Source: Bryobacterales bacterium
GTDB lineage: Bacteria; Acidobacteriota; Terriglobia; Bryobacterales; Bryobacteraceae
Assembly (NCBI GenBank): GCA_020847045.1
Contig: JADLCT010000058.1
Coordinates: 1 to 64,000, forward strand
Direction: 5' to 3'
DNA length: 64,000 nucleotides
Within the stretch, counting starts at the first letter, position 1. Each line of letters opens with the position of its first letter. The position numbers and the translations under genes are program-made. Below the pieces are notes generated by a model. That model searched no databases and was not told where the DNA came from. It saw nothing but the letters and a program-made list of their open reading frames with translations. Below are positions 8,415 through 16,982 of the stretch, piece by piece.

Positions 8415-9140
8415 GTGCGCGTTAAGGTCCTATTTTTCGGCCAAGTGAAAGACTTCACCGGCCGCGCCTCGGATGAGTTGGAACTCCCTCCGGGCGCCAC
8501 GGTGCAGTCGGTTTTCGACCACTACGCCGGGCCTGCGCCGCTGCTCCGCCAGATGGAGACCAGCATCCTGATGGCTCGCAACCAGGAGTTCACGGCGCGC
8601 GCCACGCTTCTGAACGAAGGAGACGAGATCGCTTTCCTGCCGCCAGTGAGCGGTGGCGTGGATGGCTCTCCCGTGTGGACGCACAGCCTGTCGACGCCCG
8701 AGGGCCATTTTTTCGGGCTGACACGCGACCCCTTGGAAGGAGGGGCCGTGGCCCGGCAACTGCTGGCTGCCACCGACGGCGCGTTTGTCAATTTCGAAGG
8801 CGTGGTGCGCAACAATTCCAAGGGCCGCGCGACGCGCTTCCTCGACTATGAAGGCTATGAAGCCATGGCCATTCAGGTGATGGCCCGGATCGGCGTGGAG
8901 ATCGCCGCCGCCCACGCCATCGGCCGCATCGCCCTGGTGCACCGGCTGGGACGTCTGGAGATTGGCGAGACCAGCGTGGCCGTGGTGGTTGCCTCGCCGC
9001 ACCGCCGGGCCGCCTTCGACGCCGCTCTGGAAGGCATCAACAGGCTGAAGACTACCGTCCCCATTTGGAAGAAAGAGTATTTCGCCGATGGCGAAGTGTG
9101 GGTGGAGGGAGCATGGGACGAGAGTCTGCCCGGGCGCTGA
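8415..9140 (+). CDS. moaDE: MoaD-MoaE fusion, molybdopterin synthase
   Basis: Both subunits of molybdopterin synthase in one 241-residue chain. Residues 1-81 are a MoaD ubiquitin-like domain (VKVLFFGQVKDFTG to AFLPPVSGG). Residues from about 88 onward are MoaE, with GAFVNFEGVVRNN, LVHRLGRLEIGETSV, SPHRRAAFDA and the active-site lysines in PIWKKEYF. The MoaD Gly-Gly that must carry the thiocarboxylate is internal (residues 80-81, followed by Val-Asp-Gly-Ser). As in the mycobacterial MoaX fusion, a cleavage or an alternative route is therefore needed. It starts with GTG at 8415. No other moa gene is in the window. Confidence 0.93.
   Translation: MRVKVLFFGQVKDFTGRASDELELPPGATVQSVFDHYAGPAPLLRQMETSILMARNQEFTARATLLNEGDEIAFLPPVSGGVDGSPVWTHSLSTPEGHFFGLTRDPLEGGAVARQLLAATDGAFVNFEGVVRNNSKGRATRFLDYEGYEAMAIQVMARIGVEIAAAHAIGRIALVHRLGRLEIGETSVAVVVASPHRRAAFDAALEGINRLKTTVPIWKKEYFADGEVWVEGAWDESLPGR
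9104..9110 (+). promoter_or_regulatory. Ribosome binding site fixing the VWFA gene start
   Basis: GGAGGGA inside the end of moaDE is followed after two bases by the ATG at 9113. It selects that start over an in-frame start at 9065. Confidence 0.6.
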
Positions 9141-10033
9141 TGGCCGCCCTGGCGCTGGCCTGTGCGGCGCCTGCGCAGACGAAGCAGCAGCCGCAACCCA
9201 CGCCCACCTTCCGCGCCGACGTTCGCCTGGTGCGCCTGCTGGTGACGGTGAAGGACGGCTCCGGCGCCCTGGTGGGCACACTGGGCCAGGACGACTTCAC
9301 CGTAACCGACTCGGGCGTCGAGCAAACGGTTTCCATCTTCGAACGCACCACCGCGCAGCCGCTGTCCATCTCGCTGCTGATCGACGTGAGCGGCTCCACG
9401 GCTAAGGATCTAAAATTCGAGACCGGCGCCGCGGCCCGTTTTCTGCGCGCCATCACGCGCGAGGGCAACGAACGCGATTCGCTGGCCCTGTACGCCTTCA
9501 ACGACGAGGTGACGCAGGTGGTGAACTTCACGCGCGACGCCCGGCGCATCGAGCGTGGCCTGAAGACGCTGAACGCCAGCGCCGGCACGTCGCTGTATGA
9601 CGCGCTGATGCTTTCGAGCGAACGTCTGGAAATCCGCGATGGCCGCCACGTGATCATCGTCATCAGCGATGGAGGAGACACTACCAGCCGCACGGACTAT
9701 CATGCCGCGCTGCGGGCGCTGCATCGCGCCGACGCCGTGCTGTATCCCGTCGTTGTGATGCCCATCACGAGCGATGCCGGACGCAACATCGGCGGCGAAA
9801 ACGCGTTGACGCAACTGGCGCGTTCCACCGGCGGCCGGGCCTTCTTTCCCGGTGTCGAGAAGCTGGACGGCGTCTTTTCCGAAATTCTGCGCGACCTGCG
9901 CACGCAGTACCTGCTCGCCTACTACCCCAAGACGTTGCCCGCCGCGCCGGAGGGCGGGTTCCGGACCGTGCGGGTGCAGGTGCAGCAGCCTGGTTTGCGG
10001 GCGGTCTCCCGTGGCGGCTATTATGAGGAATAA
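9113..10033 (+). CDS. Secreted VWFA-domain protein, acidobacterial type
   Basis: About 306 residues. The N-terminus MGRESARALMAALALACAAP is a signal peptide. A beta-rich segment (about 30-75) with VRLLVTVKDGSGALVG and DDFTVTDSGVEQTV matches the start of the VWFA-related acidobacterial domain family (TIGR03436). The VWA fold follows with the metal-ion-dependent adhesion motif DVSGS in SLLIDVSGSTAKDL and later VISDGGDTTSR. It ends in the usual YLLAYYP segment. Members are abundant in Acidobacteria and their function is unknown; extracellular or periplasmic protein binding is inferred. It overlaps moaDE by 28 bases and the hfq-like gene by 11. Confidence 0.85.
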   Translation: MGRESARALMAALALACAAPAQTKQQPQPTPTFRADVRLVRLLVTVKDGSGALVGTLGQDDFTVTDSGVEQTVSIFERTTAQPLSISLLIDVSGSTAKDLKFETGAAARFLRAITREGNERDSLALYAFNDEVTQVVNFTRDARRIERGLKTLNASAGTSLYDALMLSSERLEIRDGRHVIIVISDGGDTTSRTDYHAALRALHRADAVLYPVVVMPITSDAGRNIGGENALTQLARSTGGRAFFPGVEKLDGVFSEILRDLRTQYLLAYYPKTLPAAPEGGFRTVRVQVQQPGLRAVSRGGYYEE

Positions 10034-10310
10034 CCTCTCTGGAGAGCCGTCCTTGATCACAAAGCCCCCTCAAAAGAACGCGTCCGCCAAGGCGAAGGCG
10101 CGTCCGGCCGAGCAAACCTTCGAAGAGATCCGCTATCTGCGCCACCTGATCGAATCCGGCGCCAGCGTAACGGTGAAGCTGATCGAAGGCGAACAGTACA
10201 CCGGCATCATCGAATACTACGACGCCAACTTCATTCGCCTCACCCGCACGGGCGACCCGAATCTGTTCATCTTCAAACACGACATCCTGTATCTCTACGA
10301 GGCCCAGTAG
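10023..10310 (+). CDS. hfq: Hfq-family (Sm-like) RNA chaperone
   Basis: Small protein of up to 95 residues with a C-terminal Sm fold: TFEEIRYLRHLIESGASVTV, then IIEYYDANFIRLTR and FIFKHDILYL, which correspond to Sm1 and the Hfq Sm2 KH signature. It should form a hexameric ring that helps pair small RNAs with mRNA. The sequence is divergent from enterobacterial Hfq, with a basic N-terminal tail (KPPQKNASAKAKARP). Two starts compete: ATG 10023, overlapping the VWFA gene by 11 bases with a weak ribosome site, or TTG 10053, preceded by GGAGAG. The stop is directly followed by the next ATG at 10311. Confidence 0.75.
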   Translation: MRNNLSGEPSLITKPPQKNASAKAKARPAEQTFEEIRYLRHLIESGASVTVKLIEGEQYTGIIEYYDANFIRLTRTGDPNLFIFKHDILYLYEAQ

Positions 10311-11126
10311 ATGGCTTCGTATCTGGAAACCGCCACCTCCATCGCGCGCGAAGCCGGTTCGCTGCTGCTTCAGTATGCCGAGCGCCGGCCGGCTTTTGAA
10401 CTGAAGGGTGAATTCGACCTGGTGACGGCCGCCGACCGCGCCAGCGAACAACTGATACTGGACCGTCTGCGCTCGCATTTTCCGTCACACGCCATCTTGG
10501 CCGAAGAGACCGGCGCGCACGCCGCCGCGAGCGATTTCCGGTGGTACGTCGATCCGCTGGATGGCACGACGAATTTCGCGCACAGCTTCCCCATGTGGAA
10601 CGTGACGCTGGCTCTCGAACAGGCCGGGCAGCTCATCGCGGGCGTGGTCTATGATCCGTTGCGCGACGAGATGTTCACCGCCGAACGCGGCGCGGGAGCG
10701 TATTTGAATGGCCGGCGCATCCACGTGTCCAAAGCGGCGAAGGTCGAGGAGGCGTTGCTGGCCACGGGCTTTCCCAGCCGCCGCCGCCACGAGAACGTAA
10801 ACGTCCACTTCTTTCACCAGGCGGCGATGATCAGCCATGGAGTACGCCGCGCCGGAGCCGCCGCGCTGGATCTGGCCTATGTCGCCTGCGGGCGGCTGGA
10901 TGGCTTCTGGGAGTTCGGACTGAACCCCTGGGATATGGCCGCGGGCACGCTCATGATTCTGGAGGCGGGCGGCCAGGTGACCGACATGCATGGCGGCGCG
11001 TTCACCGTCGGCGGCGCGCACCTGGCGGCCACCAACGGCGGCATTCACGCCGCTCTGATCGGCTTGTTCGATGAGGTGTGGCAGGGCCGGTACCGCGTGC
11101 CGCTGCCACAGGTCGGGCCGCGGTAG
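10311..11126 (+). CDS. suhB: Inositol-monophosphatase-family phosphatase
   Basis: Mg2+-dependent phosphatase of 271 residues with the full family signature: EETG (about residue 65), DPLDGTTNFAHSFP (about 83-96) and WDMAAGTLMILEAGG near residue 207. The substrate could be inositol 1-phosphate or another sugar phosphate. The SuhB name reflects similarity only. It starts immediately after the hfq-like stop codon, so the two are probably translated from one message, together with moaDE and the VWFA gene. Confidence 0.9.
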   Translation: MASYLETATSIAREAGSLLLQYAERRPAFELKGEFDLVTAADRASEQLILDRLRSHFPSHAILAEETGAHAAASDFRWYVDPLDGTTNFAHSFPMWNVTLALEQAGQLIAGVVYDPLRDEMFTAERGAGAYLNGRRIHVSKAAKVEEALLATGFPSRRRHENVNVHFFHQAAMISHGVRRAGAAALDLAYVACGRLDGFWEFGLNPWDMAAGTLMILEAGGQVTDMHGGAFTVGGAHLAATNGGIHAALIGLFDEVWQGRYRVPLPQVGPR

Positions 11127-11129
11127 CGT

Positions 11130-12401
11130 TTACGGCATCACGCCGGTCTGAAAGTCCAGGACGTTGCGCGCGCGCAGGTACGCATACCGGGCGGCCGCCG
11201 CTTCCACTTCGCCATTGGTCCGGCTTAACTGCGCCTGGCTGAGTTCGACAATGGACGCGAGGCCAAGGTCATACCGAGCCTGTGCCAGTTTCAATGTTCG
11301 CAGGGCCTGTTCCAACACCTTGGCGGTCAGCTCCAGCCGCTGCCATGCGTTGTTGGCCTCCACCCAGGCCAGACGCACATCGCGCGATACGCTGATTTCC
11401 AACTCGCGCAGTTGCTGCGTCTCGGCCTCTGCCTTCAAGGTGGCCTCGTCGCGGCGGGACGTGAACAAGCCGCCCGTCAAAACGGGGATGCTTACGTTCA
11501 CGCCGGCCGCGCCATAGCTGGGGTGAATGCCCTTTGCGCGCGGGCCGAAGTAGCCTCCGACGCCGATCAGCGAAATGTTCGGCAGCAGTTGACGGCGCTC
11601 ATTGTCGGCGGTCCGGCGCAGCGCCTGGATGTCCATTTTGGACGCCGCCAGTTCCGGACGGTTGGCCAGCGCCGTGGCCACGATGCCGTCGGGCGATGCG
11701 GCCAGCGGCGGCGGGTCGAGTGGTGAGGCGAGCGAGTAGCGGCGGGCATCGCTGAAGCCCATGGCCGCGACAAGGTCCACCTCGCTCGCGCGGACTTCGT
11801 TTTCCGCGCGCGTCAGCGCCAGTTCGGCCTCGGCCACGTTCAACTCCGCGAAGCTCACGTCGAGCGTCGAACGCAGGTTGCTTTTGGCCAGGGCCGCCAC
11901 CTGCTTCAGCGTGAGCCTCCGCATGGCCACGTTCTCGTTGAGCGCCTTTAACTGCGTCTGCGCCTGAAGCGTCCGGAAGAAGGCGTCGCGCAGGCGCAGG
12001 CGCACCTCCAGACGCACGGCGTTGCCGCGCTCGTTTTGCGCCGCCACGCGCGACTCGGCCGCCTGCGTGAGCGAGCGCGTACGGCCGAAGTCATAAGCCA
12101 GTTGATTCACGGCAAAGCCGGCCGCCGTGCGCGAGTACAGGCTCTGCGGCTGCAACTGCCCTGCGCCATTCAACGTGCCATGCTCGGCCGCCGAGGCGCT
12201 CATCAAGGCGCTCACCTGCGGCTGATAGGCGGCCCGGGTCTGCTTCACGGCCTCCTGCGCCGCGGCTGTCCGCAGCTTGGCGGCCGTCACGCGCGGGTGG
12301 TTTTGCAGAGCAATCTGTTCGGCCTCCTCGAGTGTCAACGTAGGGGCCGTTTGGGCCGCCAGCACGGCGCCGGCGGCAATTGTCAATATCAGCGTCTTCA
12401 C
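11130..12401 (-). CDS. TolC-family outer-membrane efflux channel
   Basis: A 423-residue protein with a signal peptide (MKTLILTIAAGAVLAAQ) and the two repeated coiled-coil and beta-barrel halves of TolC proteins: LTLEEAEQIALQNHPRVTAAK starts the first, and GYFGPRAKGIHPSYGAAGVN plus KLAQARYDLGLASIVELSQAQ belong to the second. It should form the outer-membrane exit duct of the pump encoded just upstream. The start overlaps the pump stop by 4 bases. It converges on the suhB-like gene with three bases between the stops. Confidence 0.92.
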   Translation of the reverse strand: MKTLILTIAAGAVLAAQTAPTLTLEEAEQIALQNHPRVTAAKLRTAAAQEAVKQTRAAYQPQVSALMSASAAEHGTLNGAGQLQPQSLYSRTAAGFAVNQLAYDFGRTRSLTQAAESRVAAQNERGNAVRLEVRLRLRDAFFRTLQAQTQLKALNENVAMRRLTLKQVAALAKSNLRSTLDVSFAELNVAEAELALTRAENEVRASEVDLVAAMGFSDARRYSLASPLDPPPLAASPDGIVATALANRPELAASKMDIQALRRTADNERRQLLPNISLIGVGGYFGPRAKGIHPSYGAAGVNVSIPVLTGGLFTSRRDEATLKAEAETQQLRELEISVSRDVRLAWVEANNAWQRLELTAKVLEQALRTLKLAQARYDLGLASIVELSQAQLSRTNGEVEAAAARYAYLRARNVLDFQTGVMP

Positions 12402-15400
12402 GCCTTGATCCTTCCGTACACGGCTTTGTAGGCAGCGGGCACCAGAAACACGGTCAGCACCAGCGATACCGTCATGCCGCCAATAATGGAACGCGCCAGC
12501 GGCGCATACGCTTCGCTCCCCGTGCCCAGTTTCAGAGCCATCGGCGTGAGGCCGATGATGGTCGCCAGCGAGGTCATCAGAATGGGCCGCAGCCGCACGC
12601 GTCCCGCCATGGGCACGGCGTCCTCCAGCGGCATGCCCTCTTCGCGCAGCCGCCGCATGAACTCAACCAGCAGAATGGAGTTCGACACCACGATGCCGGC
12701 CATCATGATGACGCCCATCAGCGACTGCACGTTGATCGTCGTGTTGGTCACATAGAGCAGGCCAAGCGTCCCCATCAGTCCCATGGGCACGGCGAGAAGA
12801 ATCAGCAGCGGGTCGAGGAAGGAGCGGAACTGCGCCACCAGAATCAGGTAGAGCAGCGCCACCGCGAGTCCGAGGCCCACGGCGAAGCTATGGAACGAGG
12901 CCCGCATGCCTTCGAGCGAGCCGCGCAAATTCACCAGCACGCCCTTGGGCATCCTGGTGCGCGCGAGAACGCCTTCAATGCGGTTCCCCAGCGCGCCTAG
13001 ATCCTCGTCCTCCATGTTCACGTAGACGTCCACAACCTTGCGCAGTCCATAGTGAGCCACCTCGGTGGGCGAGGTGGAGCGCGTGATCCGGGCCACGGCG
13101 TCCAGGCTGGTGATATCCGAGCCTGGGGCCTTCAAGGGAATGTCGTCCAGCGCAGCCACGGTGGGCACGATGCGCTCAGGATATTGCACCGTGAGGAAGT
13201 AATCGTTGCCGCTTTTGGGATCGGTCCAGAAGGTGGGAGCGATCATGGAGTTGGACGCCACCGAGGTGATCAGGTTGCTTGCGATCTCTCGCTGCGATAG
13301 CCCGAGCAGCGCCGCGCGGCGGCGGTCCACGTCGATGCGGAGCGCCGGCATGTCGAGGTCCTGCGGAATATAAACGTCGGAGACGCCCTTTAGGCCGCGG
13401 ATCTCGCGCGCCAGTCCCGTGGCCGTCTGGAAGATGGTGGGAAGGTCGGGGCCGCTCACCTGCACATTGATGGGCGCCGGCATGCCGAAGTTGAGCACGG
13501 CATCCACGAAACCGCCCGTTTGCAGATAGACCGTCAGTTCGGGCATCTGCTCGCGCAGTTTGCGGCGCATGCGCTCCATGTACTCGTAGCTGCCAATCTT
13601 GTGCTTCTCCTGCAAACTCACCTGGAGAAACGCCGTGTGCGGGCCGGAGTTCGATGTGAAGATGGCCGAGAAGTCGGGCACCACGCCGATGTTGGAGACC
13701 ATCATTTCGAAGTCTTCCGGCAGCACCACTTCGCGCGCGATGGCCTCGGCGCGCTGCACCTTCTTCTCCGTCTCCTCCAGGCTCGTGCCCAGCGGCGCCT
13801 TCATGTTGACGACGAACTGGGCAGGGTCCGTGCGGGGGAAGAAGGACATGCCAAGGCGCGGATACAACAGCAGGCTGGCGGCAAACAGCGCCATCAGCGT
13901 CAGCACGGTGAAGGCCGGGCGCGAGAGAAGCCTGGCCAGCAGAACGTCATAGATCTCCATCACCCACAGGAACAGACGGTTGAAATAAAAGAACCACTTC
14001 GGTCCGGCCGAGCCGTGCGGATGGCCGTGCGCGGCGTCGTGAACCTGCTCCTTCAAAAAGCGCGAGCAGAACAGCGGCACGACGGTCATGGCCACGAAGT
14101 AAGAGGCCATCAGCGCCAGCACGACGGTAAGCGCCAGGGCGGAGAAGAGGTCGCGGCTGACGCCGAACAGGAAGACGACGGGGAAGAACACGACGGCGGT
14201 GGTGAGCGTGGAGGCGAGCACCGGAAGAGCCACTTCGTTTGAGCCGTCGCGCGCGGCGTCGACTACGCTCTTGCCCATGTCCAGATGGCGGTAGATGTTT
14301 TCGAGCACCACCACGGAGTCGTCGATGAGGCGCGAGAAGGCCAGCGCCAGGCCGCCCAGCGTCATCGTGTTGACCGAACCGCCCGCGGCGTACAGGCAGA
14401 TGAACGCCGCCAGCGCCGAGAGCGGAATGGAGAAGAAGACGCCGAGGGTCGCGCGCAGGCTGCCCAGGAACAACAGCACCATCAACGAAGTGAGCACCAG
14501 GCCGATGGCGCCTTCGTGCACCAGCGTCTCGATGGCGTTCTTGATGAACTTCGACTGGTCGAAGACGACGCGCGCCACCAGGTTGTCGGGCACGTCCAGA
14601 AGGTTGGCCACCTCGCGGCGGATCGCGTTCACCACCGAGATCGTGTTCGTGTCGCCACCCTGCCGGAGCACGGGTTGATACACGGAAGGCTGGCCGTCCA
14701 CGCGCACGATGTTGTATTGAATCTGCGCCGCGTCGCGCACGTTGGCCACGTCGCCCACGGTGAACTGCGCCGAGTTGACCGTGCGCAGCGGCAACGTCCG
14801 GATGCCGTCCAGATCGGTGAACTGCGAGTTCGTGAAGATGGGGTAGTCCACCGGACCGATGCGGATGTTGCCCGACGGCAGAATCACGTTGGACTCGTTC
14901 ACGGCGCGGACGACATCCATGGCGGACAACTGGTGGGCCTCGAGCTTTTGCGGATCGACGTACACCATGATCTGGCGGTAGCGTCCGCCGAAGGGCGGAG
15001 GCACGGCCGCGCCCGCCACCTTGGCCACCTGCGTGCGCACGCGGTAGTGGCCCACGTCGCGCAGCGCCGCCTCGGTCATGCCCTCGCCGCGCAGGGCGAC
15101 CAGGCAGATGGGAAGGCTGGAGGCGTCAAACTGCAACACGTAAGGAGGCAGCGTGCCGGGCGGCATGCGGCGCATCTCCGCCAAGGCGAGGTTGGCCACA
15201 GTCGAGGTGGCTGCGTTGGGGTCCGAGCCCGGCTGGAAAAACAACTTGATGATGCCCGCGCCCGTCATGGAGCGCGATTCGATGTGTTCAATGCGCGGCG
15301 CCAGAGTGAAGAAGCGCTCCTGGCGCTCGGTGATGTTCTTTTCCACCTGCTCGGGCGGCATGCCTGGATACAGCGTTGCCGTGACCACCGCCGTCAAATC

Positions 15401-15514
15401 GAGCTTGGGAAACATGTCCACCGGCATGCGCAGCAGAATGGTGACCCCGACCAGGCACACAATCAGCGCGCACACGATGATGAAGTAGGGATTGCGGATC
15501 GAGAAGCCCGGCAT
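12398..15514 (-). CDS. RND-family efflux pump, inner-membrane subunit
   Basis: A 1038-residue proton-driven transporter with the complete RND layout: TM1 near residues 10-30, a large periplasmic porter loop, a TM2-6 block with the proton-relay Asp pair in LIDDSVVVLENIYRHL (about residue 405), a second large loop, and a C-terminal TM block. PGMPPEQVEKNITERQER and GADGIIKLFF-like segments are replaced by family-typical variants such as TGAGIIKLFFQPGSD. Substrate cannot be assigned, and it is not clearly a heavy-metal CzcA type. It begins directly after the adaptor stop codon, so adaptor, pump and channel form a tripartite operon. Confidence 0.94.
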   Translation of the reverse strand: MPGFSIRNPYFIIVCALIVCLVGVTILLRMPVDMFPKLDLTAVVTATLYPGMPPEQVEKNITERQERFFTLAPRIEHIESRSMTGAGIIKLFFQPGSDPNAATSTVANLALAEMRRMPPGTLPPYVLQFDASSLPICLVALRGEGMTEAALRDVGHYRVRTQVAKVAGAAVPPPFGGRYRQIMVYVDPQKLEAHQLSAMDVVRAVNESNVILPSGNIRIGPVDYPIFTNSQFTDLDGIRTLPLRTVNSAQFTVGDVANVRDAAQIQYNIVRVDGQPSVYQPVLRQGGDTNTISVVNAIRREVANLLDVPDNLVARVVFDQSKFIKNAIETLVHEGAIGLVLTSLMVLLFLGSLRATLGVFFSIPLSALAAFICLYAAGGSVNTMTLGGLALAFSRLIDDSVVVLENIYRHLDMGKSVVDAARDGSNEVALPVLASTLTTAVVFFPVVFLFGVSRDLFSALALTVVLALMASYFVAMTVVPLFCSRFLKEQVHDAAHGHPHGSAGPKWFFYFNRLFLWVMEIYDVLLARLLSRPAFTVLTLMALFAASLLLYPRLGMSFFPRTDPAQFVVNMKAPLGTSLEETEKKVQRAEAIAREVVLPEDFEMMVSNIGVVPDFSAIFTSNSGPHTAFLQVSLQEKHKIGSYEYMERMRRKLREQMPELTVYLQTGGFVDAVLNFGMPAPINVQVSGPDLPTIFQTATGLAREIRGLKGVSDVYIPQDLDMPALRIDVDRRRAALLGLSQREIASNLITSVASNSMIAPTFWTDPKSGNDYFLTVQYPERIVPTVAALDDIPLKAPGSDITSLDAVARITRSTSPTEVAHYGLRKVVDVYVNMEDEDLGALGNRIEGVLARTRMPKGVLVNLRGSLEGMRASFHSFAVGLGLAVALLYLILVAQFRSFLDPLLILLAVPMGLMGTLGLLYVTNTTINVQSLMGVIMMAGIVVSNSILLVEFMRRLREEGMPLEDAVPMAGRVRLRPILMTSLATIIGLTPMALKLGTGSEAYAPLARSIIGGMTVSLVLTVFLVPAAYKAVYGRIKA

Positions 15515-16792
15515 CTATTCGCCCGCCACCGCCCGCGCTTCGACATGCTGGCCGGTTTTAAGCATGCCTCGATTGGAAACCACCACGAGATCGCCCTCGT
15601 TCACGCCGGAAAGCACTTCCAGACTGGCCGCCGACTCGATGCCCGTGGTAATGGCGCGCTCGGCGATTCTTCCGCCTTCCACCACCATCACGCTGCGGTT
15701 GCCGCCGGAGTTGGACACGGCCGTCACCGGCACGGTCAATCCGCGGTCCTTCCGCGACACCTGCAAAACCACGTCGGCGAACATGCCCGGCGCGAATTTC
15801 AAATCGGGGTTCATCACGTCGATCTCCGCCTCCATGGTCCGGCTGTTGGAGGCCACCTCGCGCGTCCACCGCGCCACTCTGCCGGAAAACGTCCGGTTCA
15901 ACGCGCCGACGCGCACCTCCACCGCGGTGCCCGCGCCCACCATGGGCACCACCGATTCGGGCACGCTTACGGCCAGACGCAGGCGCCGGATTTCGGCCAG
16001 GCGCACGAGCGGCATGGCCTGGGTTTGCGAAGCTGTGCCCGCTTGAATCATCGCGCCGGGATCGGCGAACCGCTTGGTCACCACGCCGTCGAACGGAGCG
16101 GTGATGGTCCGGTAGCGCCACATCGTGTCGGCGCGGTGCTCGGCCGCTTTCGCCGTGCTCACCTGACGCTCGCTCACCTCGGCCGCCGCCTTGGACGCCG
16201 TCCATTGGGCTTGCGTCGCGCGCATCCGCGCTCGCGCCTCGTCAATTTCCTGCTGCGCCACGATCCCCGGTTCGGCCTTCGATGCCGACTGCAACCGTTC
16301 CAGTGAGACTTGCGCCAGTTCCCTCTGCGCCGCCGCGCGCTCCAACTCCGCCTGGGCGTGGTTCACTTCGGCTTCACGGCGCCTGCGCTCCGCGGTCGCC
16401 ATGGCCAGGTCCGCCTCCAGTTCGGGAATCTCCAGCGAGGCGATCTCCTGATTGGTCCGCACGAGCGAGCCAACGTCCACAGTGATCGTCTTCACATAGC
16501 CGGCCACCTTGGCGTGCAAATCAACCACCTGGTAGGGCCGGAATTCGCCGGAGAGCACGATCTCTTTAGAGAGTGCCTCGTACTTCGGCTTGGTGACCCC
16601 GACCACGGTGGCCGCCGCAGGCGTGTCCGCCGGCGCCTTCCGGGCGGGTTCAGCCATGCCGGAGCCGCCGCATCCTGCCGCGGCCGTCATGGCCAAAGCC
16701 GCGCCCAGGAACTGAATGGTCTTGAGCCGCCTGCCGGGACCGGGTTGTGGAACGCGGCCCCTCGGAGGGGGGAGGGGGTGGGGAGTACGCAT
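15515..16792 (-). CDS. RND efflux periplasmic adaptor (membrane fusion protein)
   Basis: HlyD/AcrA-type adaptor of 425 residues linking pump to channel. The N-terminus has a basic start, a hydrophobic stretch (TIQFLGAALAMTAAAGCGG) and a lipobox-like AAGC, so it is probably a lipoprotein. The lipoyl half-motifs flank a long alpha-hairpin (about residues 95-200): GYVKTITVDVGSLVRTNQ and TITAPFDGVVTKRFADPG. A beta-barrel and C-terminal membrane-proximal domain follow. It has a good Shine-Dalgarno (AGGGG, 7 bases before ATG 16792). Just upstream are two tandem CTGTAACAG palindromes. Confidence 0.93.
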   Translation of the reverse strand: MRTPHPLPPPRGRVPQPGPGRRLKTIQFLGAALAMTAAAGCGGSGMAEPARKAPADTPAAATVVGVTKPKYEALSKEIVLSGEFRPYQVVDLHAKVAGYVKTITVDVGSLVRTNQEIASLEIPELEADLAMATAERRRREAEVNHAQAELERAAAQRELAQVSLERLQSASKAEPGIVAQQEIDEARARMRATQAQWTASKAAAEVSERQVSTAKAAEHRADTMWRYRTITAPFDGVVTKRFADPGAMIQAGTASQTQAMPLVRLAEIRRLRLAVSVPESVVPMVGAGTAVEVRVGALNRTFSGRVARWTREVASNSRTMEAEIDVMNPDLKFAPGMFADVVLQVSRKDRGLTVPVTAVSNSGGNRSVMVVEGGRIAERAITTGIESAASLEVLSGVNEGDLVVVSNRGMLKTGQHVEARAVAGE

Positions 16793-16805
16793 GGTCAGTC
16801 CCCTA

Positions 16806-16827
16806 TTCTGTTACAGTTCTGTTACAG
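16806..16827. promoter_or_regulatory. Tandem 11-bp direct repeat of palindromes upstream of RND operon
   Basis: TTCTGTTACAG occurs twice without a gap (16806-16816 and 16817-16827). Each copy contains the perfect 9-base palindrome CTGTTACAG. The repeat lies 14 to 35 bases before the adaptor ATG, in the 190-base region divergent from pdp, so it is a candidate operator for an efflux regulator. No regulator gene is adjacent. The rest of this gap shows only a possible -10 for pdp. Confidence 0.5.
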
Positions 16828-16967
16828 ACGGCAACAAATCCTCTAACTTTCTTCTTTGCCGTCTCTCCAGCCCACCGTGCGCCCGGCGGCGAGGCCGCAA
16901 GCGAGGCATTTCTTGGCAGAGTGAAGGGCCTGAGAAACTCGCCTTTACTTTCAACCAGATAACGTGA

Positions 16968-16973
16968 TACCCT
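16968..16973 (+). promoter_or_regulatory. -10-like hexamer before pdp
   Basis: TACCCT lies 15 to 10 bases before the pdp ATG at 16983 without an intervening Shine-Dalgarno sequence, consistent with a very short leader. Weak evidence. Confidence 0.25.
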
Positions 16974-16982
16974 ACGAAATTC

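Noticed and set aside
14285..16306. Long plus-strand open frame (about 670 codons) antisense to the RND pump and adaptor
   Set aside because: The product is dominated by His, Arg, Gln and Gly with no domain, it crosses two conserved genes on the other strand, and it arises from the high GC third-position bias.
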